A stretch of DNA of 64,000 nucleotides. Origin: Quercus robur (taxonomy: Eukaryota; Streptophyta; Magnoliopsida; Fagales; Fagaceae). Under the pieces are notes generated by a model. That model saw nothing but the letters and a program-made list of their open reading frames with translations, ran no database searches and was not told where the DNA came from. Made by a program: the position numbers and the translations under genes. The DNA lies in the NCBI RefSeq assembly GCF_932294415.1, contig NC_065542.1, positions 43,861,942 through 43,925,941 of the forward strand, written 5' to 3'. Below are positions 11,201 through 22,700 of this stretch, in pieces (position 1 is the stretch's first letter; each line of letters opens with the position of its first letter).

Positions 11201-14005
11201 TCATACTCTCTCTGCAATACATCACAAGCATTCACTTAGGCCTCATTTGGTTGTTGGGGAACTGTTGAAAAAAGTTTATACAGAGAGATATTTGTTTTTG
11301 ATCTGTTTGCTTACTTTCATGGCTCTGCGATCCTTTACAAAAGTGGGCAGAACCTTATCTTTCAAGTAGTCAATCTTCTGATTGAAGTAGAACTCAGGGG
11401 CCCTGGGCTCAATGCTATACTTCTTGCAAAATGGAACCCATCTTCTTGCAAACTCCGCAGTTTCTGCTAGTGAATCGAAAAGTAGCATGGATGCACCATC
11501 ATCTGATACATAGCAGCTCACTTTATCGACAGGGTAATCGACAGCCAAGATGGAAAGAACTGTGTTTGCTGTTATGATTGGTGGTTCCTTGAGGGGGTCA
11601 ACAGTACTGACATAGAAATCAACTGGGGCTAATTTGTTTGGTTCTCCCTCACGCTCAAACCTCAAGGACAGGCGGTCTAAGTATGTTTCTCGGGTGATGG
11701 GGAACCATTTAGGGAATTGATCAAGTATCCAAGAGAAGGCAAACCATATCTCGCAAATTACTGAGATGAGCCATAAGGGATAAGCATCATATGCTGGAGT
11801 TAAAATTCGAAAGCGGAGAAAAAAAGCAAGAACCACAAGCCGGATGACAATGACTATGCGATATGGATTGATTTTGCTTGAGGAGATTGGAATTTTTCGC
11901 CATAATGGTTGCCTGGCTTCAGCCAAACTGTAAAAGGAAAGTGTTTTAAGTTTTTGTTGATAAACGAAAGTGTTTAAGTTGGTGCATAGTTCCAAACAGA
12001 AAAAACATTAGAAGTACTTCCAATTTTACCACAAATAAATGCTTGAAAACTTGTTGGTAATAAATGTGATAGGTGTCACACCAACAAGATAATAAAAAGA
12101 TCCATGAATTACCTTTAAGTAATATGTTCAAAAGTTGACACATTAATTTTTTCAAGTTTATACAATAAAATTTATAGTAACCATCATACTTCAAAATATA
12201 AAATTTCTCAATAATATTTTTTGTAAAATAAGCATTTCATTGTGGGATGAGTAGAAATTGTTGTGGAGGGTAAACTAACTTAAATAACAATAATTTTTTC
12301 TTCAAGGCAAAGGAAAACATTTGTGTTAGTTGTTCAAAAATGATTTAGCAGGTTATTGTGTGCAGCATGATTGGAGAGGTTAAAAAAATGGAATGGCTAG
12401 CATATTTTTAAGATATGGTGTCTTAGAATTGAAGGCCAACAAAATTGAGGAGAAAACATAAACCACTTACAGGTACTCATCATCATCTCCTTGATCATTA
12501 TTTCCATCATCTTTGCTTACTAAACCTTTCTTTTCTTGTCTAACTTTCCACTTCTCTACTCTCTCTTTCCATTCTGCGCTAGTGTAGGCCTCCCTATCAC
12601 CTTCAAAATCCTTTCCAGTAACTATGCCCCATCCAAAAAACATAGATCAATCAATAAATAGAAGAAACAAATTAATCCCTTGAAAATGAAAAACTGAAAC
12701 ATGTTGAAAGATCACCTACCACTTCCAGCGAACGAACCAGTAGGATGCCACTGCGGATGATTATAGTCCCCATTTTCCTGCAAAATTCATCACTTTGACC
12801 TTAAGAGTCCTTCCCTACCGTTTGAGTTCACTCTTATTTTTGAATGTATGATGAAAATGGACCATAAATGACTTAATTTTAGCACATTTTTTTATCTTTG
12901 AGATCTATTTTAAAGAGAAAGAAACTTGGTTGTTGAGCCATAAAAGCCCGCATATATAATTTGTTAGCCAATATTACTTTTTTTCTTTTCTTTTCTTTTT
13001 TCATTGTGTTATAGTTAAAGGTAAAATTTAGGTACAATATTGTAGTTTGGTTTCCCAATTGAATTCAATAATATTGTTGTTTTAACCAATAAACTGCGTG
13101 ATTGATTTTAATTGTTCTTGAAAAGAATAAAATTATTTTTTCTTTATTTGTTGAATTCAATTGAGGAATCCAAGTAACTGTACCTATGTGTTACCAGTTT
13201 AAATAGATAATTGATGTATTGAAAGGTTTTAAATATTAGAGGGGAAAACACCAGCTTTTGGCCTATCTTCTGCAGCATGGAAAATAGCTACAGATCATCA
13301 TGTTGGCCCAACTTATAGGCTCTCTATTTCAAAGACAACTATAAATCTTATTTATCCCACAACATGAATTGGTATATAGCTTGAAATTTATATGAAATTA
13401 CCGAATGGTTAATGGCATGGTGCTTATCCGAGTCATCAGGGCGACTCTTAATCTGAAATTCATCATCAGAATCATCTGCATCAAAGTTTTCCTCGTCTCC
13501 AGCAACTCTAGGACATCCTGGAGAGAGAAAACCAGAAAACATTATGTAATGAATCCCATTCTCATTGAAAACATGATGTTTATATAAAAACGAGACTAAA
13601 TTAGAGCATGACAAGCTAACCCTTTTGACGCTTATAGCGAGTGTTGCACTGAGGACAGCACTGGTTCCCTTCACTTCTTTCATAGTCGTAACAAGGACGA
13701 CAAACCGGGAATCCACACAGATGACACGCCACAAACAACGTACCATCTTCCTTGTATCCAATCTCGTCACCACAAACTCGACAAACTTTTGACACAGACT
13801 GACGAGTTGGAGGCCGTTGCTGCCATATAAAAGTGAATTGTTACACTGTTTCCTAACAGCTAAAACTTTTAAGAGTAACTTTAACACAAAAGAGAGTTTT
13901 AGAAGAGATAAAAGAAGGAGATACCTCGTCACCATGCAAAACATTGACTTCATTTCGGGTGTTAGAACCAGTAACTAAGCCACCAGCCATGGTGTTGGAG
14001 GCCAT
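8295..14005 (-). CDS. CESA4: Cellulose synthase catalytic subunit, secondary-wall CESA4/IRX5 type
   Basis: Twelve exons read on the minus strand: 14005-13925, 13819-13621, 13517-13402, 12777-12720, 12621-12471, 11927-11315, 11211-11074, 10923-10798, 10703-10491, 10374-9865, 9593-9243, 8876-8295. All introns are GT-AG and phases join into 1045 aa, close to the usual 1045-1050 of CESA4. The N-terminal zinc finger has eight or more Cys at residues 40-85. Two membrane segments follow the [10 protein letters not shown] block (about 224-270). Catalytic signatures are intact: DDG at 344-346, LDCD at 510-513, TED at 744-746 and QVLRW at 784-788. Several C-terminal membrane helices end in LKQCGVDC. 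The enzyme polymerises UDP-glucose into cellulose in plasma-membrane rosettes with CESA7 and CESA8. The CESA4 assignment rests on the class-specific region and the end. A second in-frame ATG lies at 13990, but the first has a better context (GCCATGG). Confidence 0.95.
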
Positions 14006-14117
14006 GGCAAGCAAAATGAAAGAGAGTAATGAGACCGAGTGAGAAGAGAGGAGGAGAATGAGGTATTATAAAAGCTATTGGGTGCAAGTACTGTTGAGTT
14101 CGAAAATAGTGTTGCTC

Positions 14118-14125
14118 TACCAACT
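14118..14125 (-). promoter_or_regulatory. MYB46-responsive element (M46RE/SMRE), proximal
   Basis: Minus-strand AGTTGGTA matches the M46RE consensus (A/G)(G/T)T(A/T)GGT(A/G). It lies about 115 bp upstream of the CESA4 start codon. In Arabidopsis, MYB46 is known to regulate CESA4, CESA7 and CESA8 through this motif. Confidence 0.6.
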
Positions 14126-14305
14126 GTGAGTTGGGAAGTCGTATGTTTGAGTATTAGAGACGTTAGCGAGCGATAGGTAGGAGGGCATAGTTTGGTTTGC
14201 TTGCGGTGTCAAATATGTATATGCAGCATAGCTAGCTTGGATTCAAAGGCGTTTAAGGCTGACGCTAAGCTAACCTCTTCTGACACAAACCAACAACTGT
14301 ATACT

Positions 14306-14319
14306 ATTTTATATATATG
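14306..14319 (-). promoter_or_regulatory. Candidate TATA box of CESA4
   Basis: Minus strand reads CATATATATAAAAT, a good plant TATA sequence, about 300 bp upstream of the ATG. It would imply a 5' UTR of roughly 270 nt. A weaker alternative is the TTTATAAT region at about 14064-14073. Confidence 0.4.
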
Positions 14320-14335
14320 CACACCTTGCATGTGT

Positions 14336-14343
14336 CACCAACC
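14336..14343 (-). promoter_or_regulatory. MYB46-responsive element / AC-II box, distal
   Basis: Plus-strand CACCAACC (minus GGTTGGTG) matches both M46RE and the AC-II element ACCAACC. It lies about 335 bp upstream of the CESA4 start, just upstream of the best TATA candidate at 14306-14319. Confidence 0.6.
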
Positions 14344-14357
14344 CCATTTCACATTAT

Positions 14358-14416
14358 GGCCTAGCTTCAACATTTTTTTTTTTTTTTTTTTTTTGAAGGG
14401 ACGGCCTAGCTTCAAC
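14358..14416 (-). mobile_element. Tail-only retroposon insertion with 14-bp TSD, upstream of CESA4
   Basis: GGCCTAGCTTCAAC occurs at 14358-14371 and 14403-14416. Between them (14372-14402) is only A, 22 T and GAAGGGAC. Read on the minus strand this is GTCCCTTC followed by a poly(A) tract. It is a 31-bp, extremely 5'-truncated retroposon flanked by a perfect target duplication. The terminal motif differs from the TTTCTC type seen at 6475. Confidence 0.75.
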
Positions 14417-14481
14417 TTGAAAAAACAAAAACAAAAAAATGATTCCGTAAATAATATGAAAAAAAAATACAGTATGAATTG

Positions 14482-14517
<36 letters not shown>

Positions 14518-15116
14518 GCTTACATTAGTTATAAAATAGATGATTTTGGTTCAAATATCATGTATTTTACAAATAAAAAATGCCAAAAATCTTATAACTA
14601 TCTTGTCATGTTTCCAACAAAGAATATTTGATAAAACACGATTTCACCTCATCAGTATATTCATCGTCAGTGCGATGGACGACCTTGAGATCCTATATGA
14701 GAGAAAACATTGAGTAGATAATGACACCAATTTGGGACCTATCAAGGACCCTCCGATACTTAAATTAGCTTAAACTCTTTAGAAATCAATAATCTATAAA
14801 TTTGTGTGTTTATTGTAAATCACTTACCTAACTTTATATAGCCTTTGTGCAAGTAAATATCCAATCTGTTGGCATTTCCTTACATTGCACCTAAGCAAGA
14901 GGATTAATGGCTCAATAATGATCACTTAATCCCAACCCTTTAATATTCATAACGGCCATTGAATGCATAGAATTAGATGGCGGTTATGACTCTGCGTTCA
15001 TTCATCATTTGGTCATTAAATGCTATCTAGGATTAATACGTTTACGCTCATCCATACTTTTATTCGTCATTGGTTTGGACGGTTTGCAATATGAACTAGC
15101 ATTTTATCGCTACCCG

Positions 15117-15152
<36 letters not shown>

Positions 15153-15788
15153 TGAAATATTTGTAGTTACATTTTCAATAAAGCAAAGTGTTTGCTTTTG
15201 CATCTAAGGAAGAGCGTGTAGATCTTGTGAAATTAGACCTAGATGTTAAACTGCCAAAAATTAGAGGATTAAAAAGTCTATGGAAGTATTTTTTAGACTT
15301 GTAAAAGAACTATTTAACTCGAACCGGCCTGAGAATAGGGCGGGTCAAGTTGAGTCGACATGTTTCTTGCGCCAAAAAAAAAAATCGTTTTCTTATTTCA
15401 GTCTGGTTTTGTTTGTTTCACAAGTTTAGACTATCAAATATTTCATTCTCTAAATTCTCACTTTCTTCACCTCTTCACCCTTCTCAATTTTCTTTTTTAT
15501 CTAAATCTGGTGAAGGCTAATCTCCCTTCATCAACACCGTGCACAATTCATTCACCTCATCGGTCTCATACTCTCGCTTAGCAGCCGTAAATTTGTCAAT
15601 CCCTAATCAACCTTCAAAATATCGTTGCATTAAGCATTGACTATGGAGGTATTTTTTTTCATTCAAAGCACCCATCAGATCTGTTTGGGATCCGCTTATT
15701 TTACTGAAACTGAAAACTTTTTGCTAAAAGTACTATAAATAAAAGTAAAAATTAGCTAAAATAATATAATAAGACCCATAAATAGTAT
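14417..15788. other. AT-rich intergenic DNA with TA microsatellites
   Basis: TA repeats occur at about 14481-14502 and 15119-15147. No gene, RNA or full element is recognised. A potential CT-rich open stretch at 15360-15580 has no protein-family likeness and is not called. Confidence 0.5.
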
Positions 15789-16461
15789 TGTGGGGCCCAA
15801 TAATTTGTGGGCCAGGCCCATTTATTCGTTGGGGCCCAAAGGGCCAAGCCAAGGAAGGTTATGACCCAGGCTCAGTAATACAAGTACAAAATAGCCTTGG
15901 GACACAGCCGAGGACGATTCAGTCCTCGGCATGTCCGAGGTCTCACCGGAAGGAAGGGCAAAAACGGTATAGGACCAGCTTGGAAGAAAAATCTAAAATA
16001 TCTAGGTCAATAGAGAAGGATACGCTGGAAAGTATAACGACCAGGGAAAGCTGCCCTTACTGCCATTCAATACTCTGCACCTGACAGAGCCATACTCTTC
16101 AGCTTTTACAACCACCCCCAACCACTCTGGGTATGGGCTGATAGGACAAGTATCAGTCTGGGAAAAGTCGATCCTACACGTTGACGAATGATAAGGAACA
16201 CATGCGAGTATAAAAGGAAAAGGAAGGAATCCAGAGAAGTGGCTGGGAAAAATGGCCAAAAACTAAAGCCTCCCAGCCCGCCTCCGGGAGAAGAACTCCC
16301 AAAGCGAGCACGATTTAGCTATGTACGAACACCACGAAAAACCCACCGTCTGGTGACTAAGGCCTAGCCTTTCAAACCCACGCTCTATAAATGATATTGT
16401 TTGGGCCTTTTTACATGCGAACCCAATACTATTACGGATCGTTACAAATCGCGTCCTCACA
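15789..16461 (+). mobile_element. Solo LTR, sense on plus strand, with TSD AGTAT
   Basis: The 673-bp segment starts TGTGGGGCCC and ends CGTCCTCACA. AGTAT lies directly on each side (15784-15788, 16462-16466), giving a perfect 5-bp target duplication. A TATA box, TATAAAAGG, is at 16209-16217. Its reverse complement aligns over its whole length with the LTRs at 51257 and 54675: shared blocks include AACCACTCTGGGTATGGGC and CCTCGGC clusters. It is therefore a diverged solo member of the family that has two full elements at 51-60 kb, produced by LTR-LTR recombination. Confidence 0.9.
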
Positions 16462-16466
16462 AGTAT

Positions 16467-16592
16467 CAAAAAGTGCAGTTGAACACATAAATAGTAGAAA
16501 AATAAATTGAATAGTAAAATAAGCTGGCATTTTAAGCTGGAGTCAAACACACACTTTATGTGTTTGTTTCTACTCATACCTTATTTTTCTTT

Positions 16593-16655
<63 letters not shown>

Positions 16656-19653
16656 TTCCTTAACTTTTCCAACAAAAAGAAAGAAAATTTGTGCAAACAA
16701 ATTAAACGGTAGCAAGAAGCCTCAATTACTTGTTTGTTTTATTTGCTTTCGACTTTTAAATCAATGTTTTCTTCAGTCATATTTATTACATAAAACCACT
16801 AAAAATCGTTATGGGAATTAACTATTAGAAAAAATTAAATATCACATTTTTTTTAATAAGAATATCTGTAGTATGTCTATAGCATTAATTATTTCTAGAT
16901 AAATTACTTGGACTAAACAAATACTGTTCTACGTAACATATCCATAATCCTACCATGATTGCCTTTTCAGATAAAATTTGAAATATTGATTCTTACTCTT
17001 ATAACTTTATTTAATGTTTTATATATTACAACAACGGCATCTAAGGTTGATATTTGGTCTACAACATCCGGTTTTTCATTTATTCTTTTGTGAAAATATT
17101 ATACTAACAAATTAAGCACAAATTTAAGAATTTATGTATTATTATTATTTTTTTTTTTTTTTTTTTTTAGTGTTTTGGTTTCTTTGTTCTCTTGTTTGTA
17201 TTAAACGGAAGACAACAAAATATATGCTCTACTTTTTTATTGCTTATTTAAATTTTTTGTATGTGAAACAAAAAAAAAAAAAAAAAATACAAGCTATACT
17301 AGATTTGACCCGACCATGCCAAACAATGATAAGAGTAACGGTTATAAGTTTTGCAACCCATTTCAATTCTAACTCGTACCCAATTAATTTGACATATATT
17401 CAAAGAAGTCGAATCTGAACTCACCTTATCTGAACCAACCGGCCAGAAGTTTGCTAGTAACAATATACTCCACCCAAATTTGATATTTCCGAAAGGTTTC
17501 TTTTTAAAATTAAAAAGAATATATGCATCTTGAAAAGAACTGAAATTAAAAGCAAAGAAGAAAGAGAAACATCAACATCATGGGACAAGAACCTATCAAC
17601 AACCATGAAAACCACAACAAAACTTCATTTTTGTGTACGTTTGGGTGACCAAAATAATCTCCAATTTTCATTAGAGAGCTCTATTTTATTTTATGTTTTT
17701 TGGAGCCCTATATAACATTTACATTGGGGCAAATTACTGTCCTTCGAACAAGGAGGTGAAGATTAAACCATGGAAGCTGATATGCTCACAGCGTTGATTT
17801 GATATGGGTGAGAGTATATTCAAAGCCACATGGAAGAGTCCATTTTATAATGATATCCTCCTCTGCTACTCAAAAAGCTATTATATATAGTGTCATATAT
17901 TGGGAGGAAATTCAACTAAGAAAGTAGTACTTCTTATTACTGTAGTGTAGAGCAACTCATTATCAACAAGTTCCTTCCAGTAGGAAAGTGCTTCAACTTA
18001 GCAAGGCACCTTATCTTATTCCCTTGAAGGAGAGCACTTTCATTCGCTGAAACAGCTTAGGCCTACTGATTCCGCTTCCAATCTCACAAATCTATTAAAG
18101 CATTTTTGCAGACTCTAGTGTAAAGCAATCAGGTCATGGAGTTGGGATTAGCACACTCATATTTCAAATGGAGGCAACCCATCCACTGGAAATTTAAGCA
18201 TTTTCTTTTTTTCCTTTGACAGCCTAAAAATGTTGGAGAAGTCCAAGAATATCAAATTTATTCCATTGATATTAATCGAGTATACCAAGTATCCTGTAAA
18301 CGATATTTAGATCATATTTCATACGTACAATGTTTTGTTTGTTATGACCAGGTTCAAAAAATTAAAATGTGAGACATTGACACATCAAAAAATTGATAAT
18401 ATTTATGACCGTACTACATATACACATGATTCGAAGGTATAAAAACATAGGCATAAAAAAGAGTATATTACGGGGTCAAACCCACTAATCCAAGATCTTC
18501 ATGAGATCTAATTTCAGATTACAACTGAACCAAAATCTAAAAGTAGTAAATGCTAAAAGTACTACAAATTTCACTTCAAGAAACTTAAAAACTAACGTGA
18601 CAATAAATATGATTTGTGAGCTTCAACCACATAATAAGTGAATGTTTGAATTGATAACCTGTCAATTTGTAAGTTCTATGTAATAAAATTTCTAATATCC
18701 CTAACACCAATCCATAACCACTGGATTTTAGTAATTCATACAAACTCATCTTTTTCACCATAACCACTGGATTCCATCCATTCCAGAATGAGACCAGACA
18801 GAACTACTATGATTCAGAGACCATAATGCATCTTTCTTTCTTTTTACATTAATGCATTAAGCATCTCAATTCACGTCACTCATGTGAGGCACCGGTTCTC
18901 CATTTGGAAACCACTTTAAATATTCGTGTCTGTTTCATTAGATTTGTACTGAGTACAAACATTCCACATTTTTTACTAATGCAGTTCTTATCATGATAGT
19001 GAAATGCCAATGAGTCAATGAGAAGCCTGACACCCTCTTTTTCTCAACCCAAAAAAACAAAAAAATGTAACACCCTCTAAACTTGTTCAACACTAACAAA
19101 TGTCTCTTTAAAGCTACATATATTGTATGATGAAATAGGTTGGTCGATCATTTTCTATCTTTAAAGTGGCTAGTGCCTTAACCAATTTAGTCGATTTGTC
19201 CACCCTAACTACACAACCACTTGCTTATAGACTAAATGGTTTGTATGGCATCCATGCTTGCATATCTGAACCCACATCTTATGTTGATTAAGCAAAAACT
19301 ACATCTTCTGAAAATAAGAAAGCCTTGAATGATTGACTGGTCAAAATGAACACGCCACCGAGCATTGTGGTATAAATCATGAGATATATATTGTTTGGCA
19401 GTAACATGATTGTTGACAGCTTAAAATTAAGGATAATGTCTTTTTACTACAAATAGAGTCCTATGCAGGCATAATTAGCAGGGGTTCTCTCAACAATTCT
19501 TTATGCATCCTCATCCTCGCTTAACTCAAAGAGTGCAATTAAGAAGGTTGAAGAACATTATGATCAAAACTTAACTTCAAACGCTAATCATCCTTGAGAA
19601 TATATGACAATAAAAAGACAAGAGAGATCCCAGTCCAAAGCTCTATCCATCGG
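16467..19653. other. AT-rich intergenic DNA with microsatellites
   Basis: An AT repeat with an adjoining TTTA repeat lies at about 16595-16656. A-runs and T-runs are at about 17147-17169 and 17270-17287. I see no gene. The part nearest 19.6 kb is downstream flank or 3' UTR of the PHR1-like gene. Confidence 0.5.
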
Positions 19654-19741
19654 TCAGCTATGTCTCTCACTCAAACAATGAACTCTTCCAATAATCACTA
19701 TGGCCTTGTCAGTCCAATGCAGATTTGGCAGACAATGTAAT

Positions 19742-22700
19742 TTACTCCTCTGTTCTTGGACGCTTTGAGGGTTGGGAACTAGACTCACAAGCATCTGGCT
19801 CGGAGTTCTCTGGATCGTTGGCTTCGGATACCTTATGCTTTCCACCCAGCTCCTGTGAACTGTCTTCCAATGCAGTGTTGGCATTGACTGGATCAGTTCC
19901 TGTTTTACCATGGTCTACCTGAGAGGCATCCAGTTCACTTTTGGCAGGGGACTCTTGGACTGTATCCAATGATGGAGTTGAGGGGTTCTCCAAAGTGGTT
20001 GCTGATGTCTTCAGCTTGTCAACACCAGACTGGCATTGCTTCTCAAACATCTTTTGGAGATACCGTCCCTGTTCTTCTATTCGCAATTGTAGATTCCTTT
20101 GAATCTGCTCAGGAGTTAGAGATATCGATATTAAACCAGAAACTACAGATACAGCAAACCAGCAATATAAGGAAGAAAAAAAAAATAATAATAATAATAA
20201 TAAAAGGTGGGGGAGGGGACTAAAGCTGAGATACATATGTCTGCACATGCTCAGCACAACCTGAAATATTTGTAGTTATGAATGTTCACAAGAACACCTT
20301 ATGCTTTCATCCTTAATTCAACGAGCAAAAGCAATCCAGCAACCAAAATTATAGCAGTGGCCAGTAAAATTGCAAACTAAATGTTGCAAAGAGACCTAAT
20401 TTCTAGACAAACAATGCAGCAGCAACTTTTCCCAGGTCAGTTAAATTAGTATTTCCCAGTGCCAACAAGTCCCAGCAATCTAATATACCCCTGATACACA
20501 GATTACCTAGTGTCAACACTAACCCCATATACCTTCTTTGTTCTTCTACTCGCAATTGTAGATTTCTTTGAATCTGCTCAGAAGTTAGAGATATAATATT
20601 ACACCACAAACTACAGATACAGAAAACCAGGAATTAAGTATATTGGAAAACAACAATGAGGTGCAATTCCTGTATAATTTAGTAGAAAAGAGACCACTTA
20701 GATAAAAGAAAAAATTTATATTTTATATTTAAAGGTCACATGCTCCAACCATGTTGAGCAATGCCAACAGTGCTAAACAGGGGCATAAGAAGATCTCTCG
20801 TACCATGTCACTTTTTTCACACTGCCATAGATGGCTGCAAAGGCAAAGTAAAGCTGACCTAAACAGGAAACAGATTTCCAATATAAATTGAAAATGAAAT
20901 CCTTTTCTCAGGAAACATTTCATACCTCAAGCTGTTCGTGCAGCCTTTTCTGAACTTCCATCTGCATTCGCAGAGCTTCAGTAATCTCAATACCCCTGTT
21001 ATCCAAACAGAACATAGTTCAGATATCAAAATAAATTGAGCATAATAATTTTACAGATCTTAACCCATCATGGTAGCCCATAACCATCTGTCTGGCTAAC
21101 AAAGCCACTTTTTGTGGATTTTTTTAATCCTTTTTTGTAAGGCTGTTTCACTCGTTTACATAGTTTGATCAACCAACTATTTTAAGGTTAATTGGCAGGA
21201 GAGAACAATCATGAATGATTGCCAATAGTGACTGCTCAGAACACGTTCAAGGGGCTAAAGTTGCAGTAGAAGTTACAAGCAAGTTCAGCTATGGCTGACT
21301 TCAGTCTGAAAAAGTGCCACAGCTGGCTAGTGTAATTGAACATGCAATCTTACCCTCACCAAAAAGTAGAATCACTGAAGAAAATTTATGAAAACTTATT
21401 GATGACACAACTTAAAGCATAACATGAATTGGTATAAAAACTACCTCTGATTGCTAGAGACAGACAGACATGCAACAAAGAGTGATAGATTACATGGAGA
21501 GGGCTAATGAAAGTACTCATTGGTATCTTTCATTCCTAAGAGTAATTCAAGATTGGAAAGTTGAATCATTGGATAATTTCTTGAAGGATTTATATTCTAT
21601 CAGACTCAGACAGGATGGAGTAGATAGAATGGTTTGGCTTCCTTCAAAAACGAAGGGTTTTCGGGTCAAAGGCTATTACAAGGTGTTGTGATCAAGGAAT
21701 GACCTTAGAGAAGCATATGGAGGGTAGAAGCTCCGCCTGGGGATTGCATTCTTCACTTGGATCACAGCTTTGGAGAAAATTCTAACTGATAATTTATGGA
21801 GACATGACATAGTTCTGAGGGATTGGTGTTGTATGTGTTTCTTCATTGTTCAATAGCTCTAGAGATGTGGACAGTAGGGCTAAGCCTCTCTGGGGAAAGT
21901 TGGGTGATGCCGGGCTCAGTAGTGGATCATTGATCATGTTGGAAGGGGTATTTTGGAAAGCATACTAGTGAAGAAATTTGAAGGTCAATCCCTTTGTGCT
22001 TAATGTGGACTCTTTGGAGAGAAAGGACTAGGCACACTTTTGAGGGAAAGGACATTTTTCAGTACAATTGAAATTCTTCTTAAATCTCTATAAAACTCTT
22101 GTACCTTGTCTTTTCTTTCTTTTTGGCTCTTTTGTATAGTTTCCATTTACTACAGTTGCACCCTCCTTTTTTGTGCTTTTTAAATAAATATTTTTCATAA
22201 GTAATATGAACAGTATAACTACATTTGATCATTGTCAATTTCTAGATCCATCATCTTAGGGTTCTAGGTCAATGTTTACTATTAGCAGAGCCTTAGATGT
22301 CTTAAAGGTTTGCAGCCTAAAATATTTTGAATTTCACCATTTCCTAAAAAAAAAGGACGTATACATTATGTTATCTTTTAATAGAAGTTTTTATTACTTA
22401 ATAATAATAATAATTAATAAACCCTATCTAAAAAGAAGTTTTTATTCTTACTTAAAAAATCCTATAAAAAATGAGAATTTCCAAGTAATACCATTGCAGT
22501 GTCTCATCTAATTGCAAAATGCCTATTAACATAGTAAGTAGTATAAAGCAATCCAAGGTGTACTTACATGTTGCAATAAATTTCTCAAACTAGACTAGAT
22601 TATGCAATACTCCAAGCCCAAGAATAAAGGTAACATACCACATGATAAAATAGAATTTCCAGGTTTTAATAAATTGACTTACGTTTTCAAGTCAAGAGAC

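Noticed and set aside
19654..19922. Overlapping frames on both strands around the PHR1 stop codon
   Set aside because: Shadows of the last PHR1 exon and its 3' flank.
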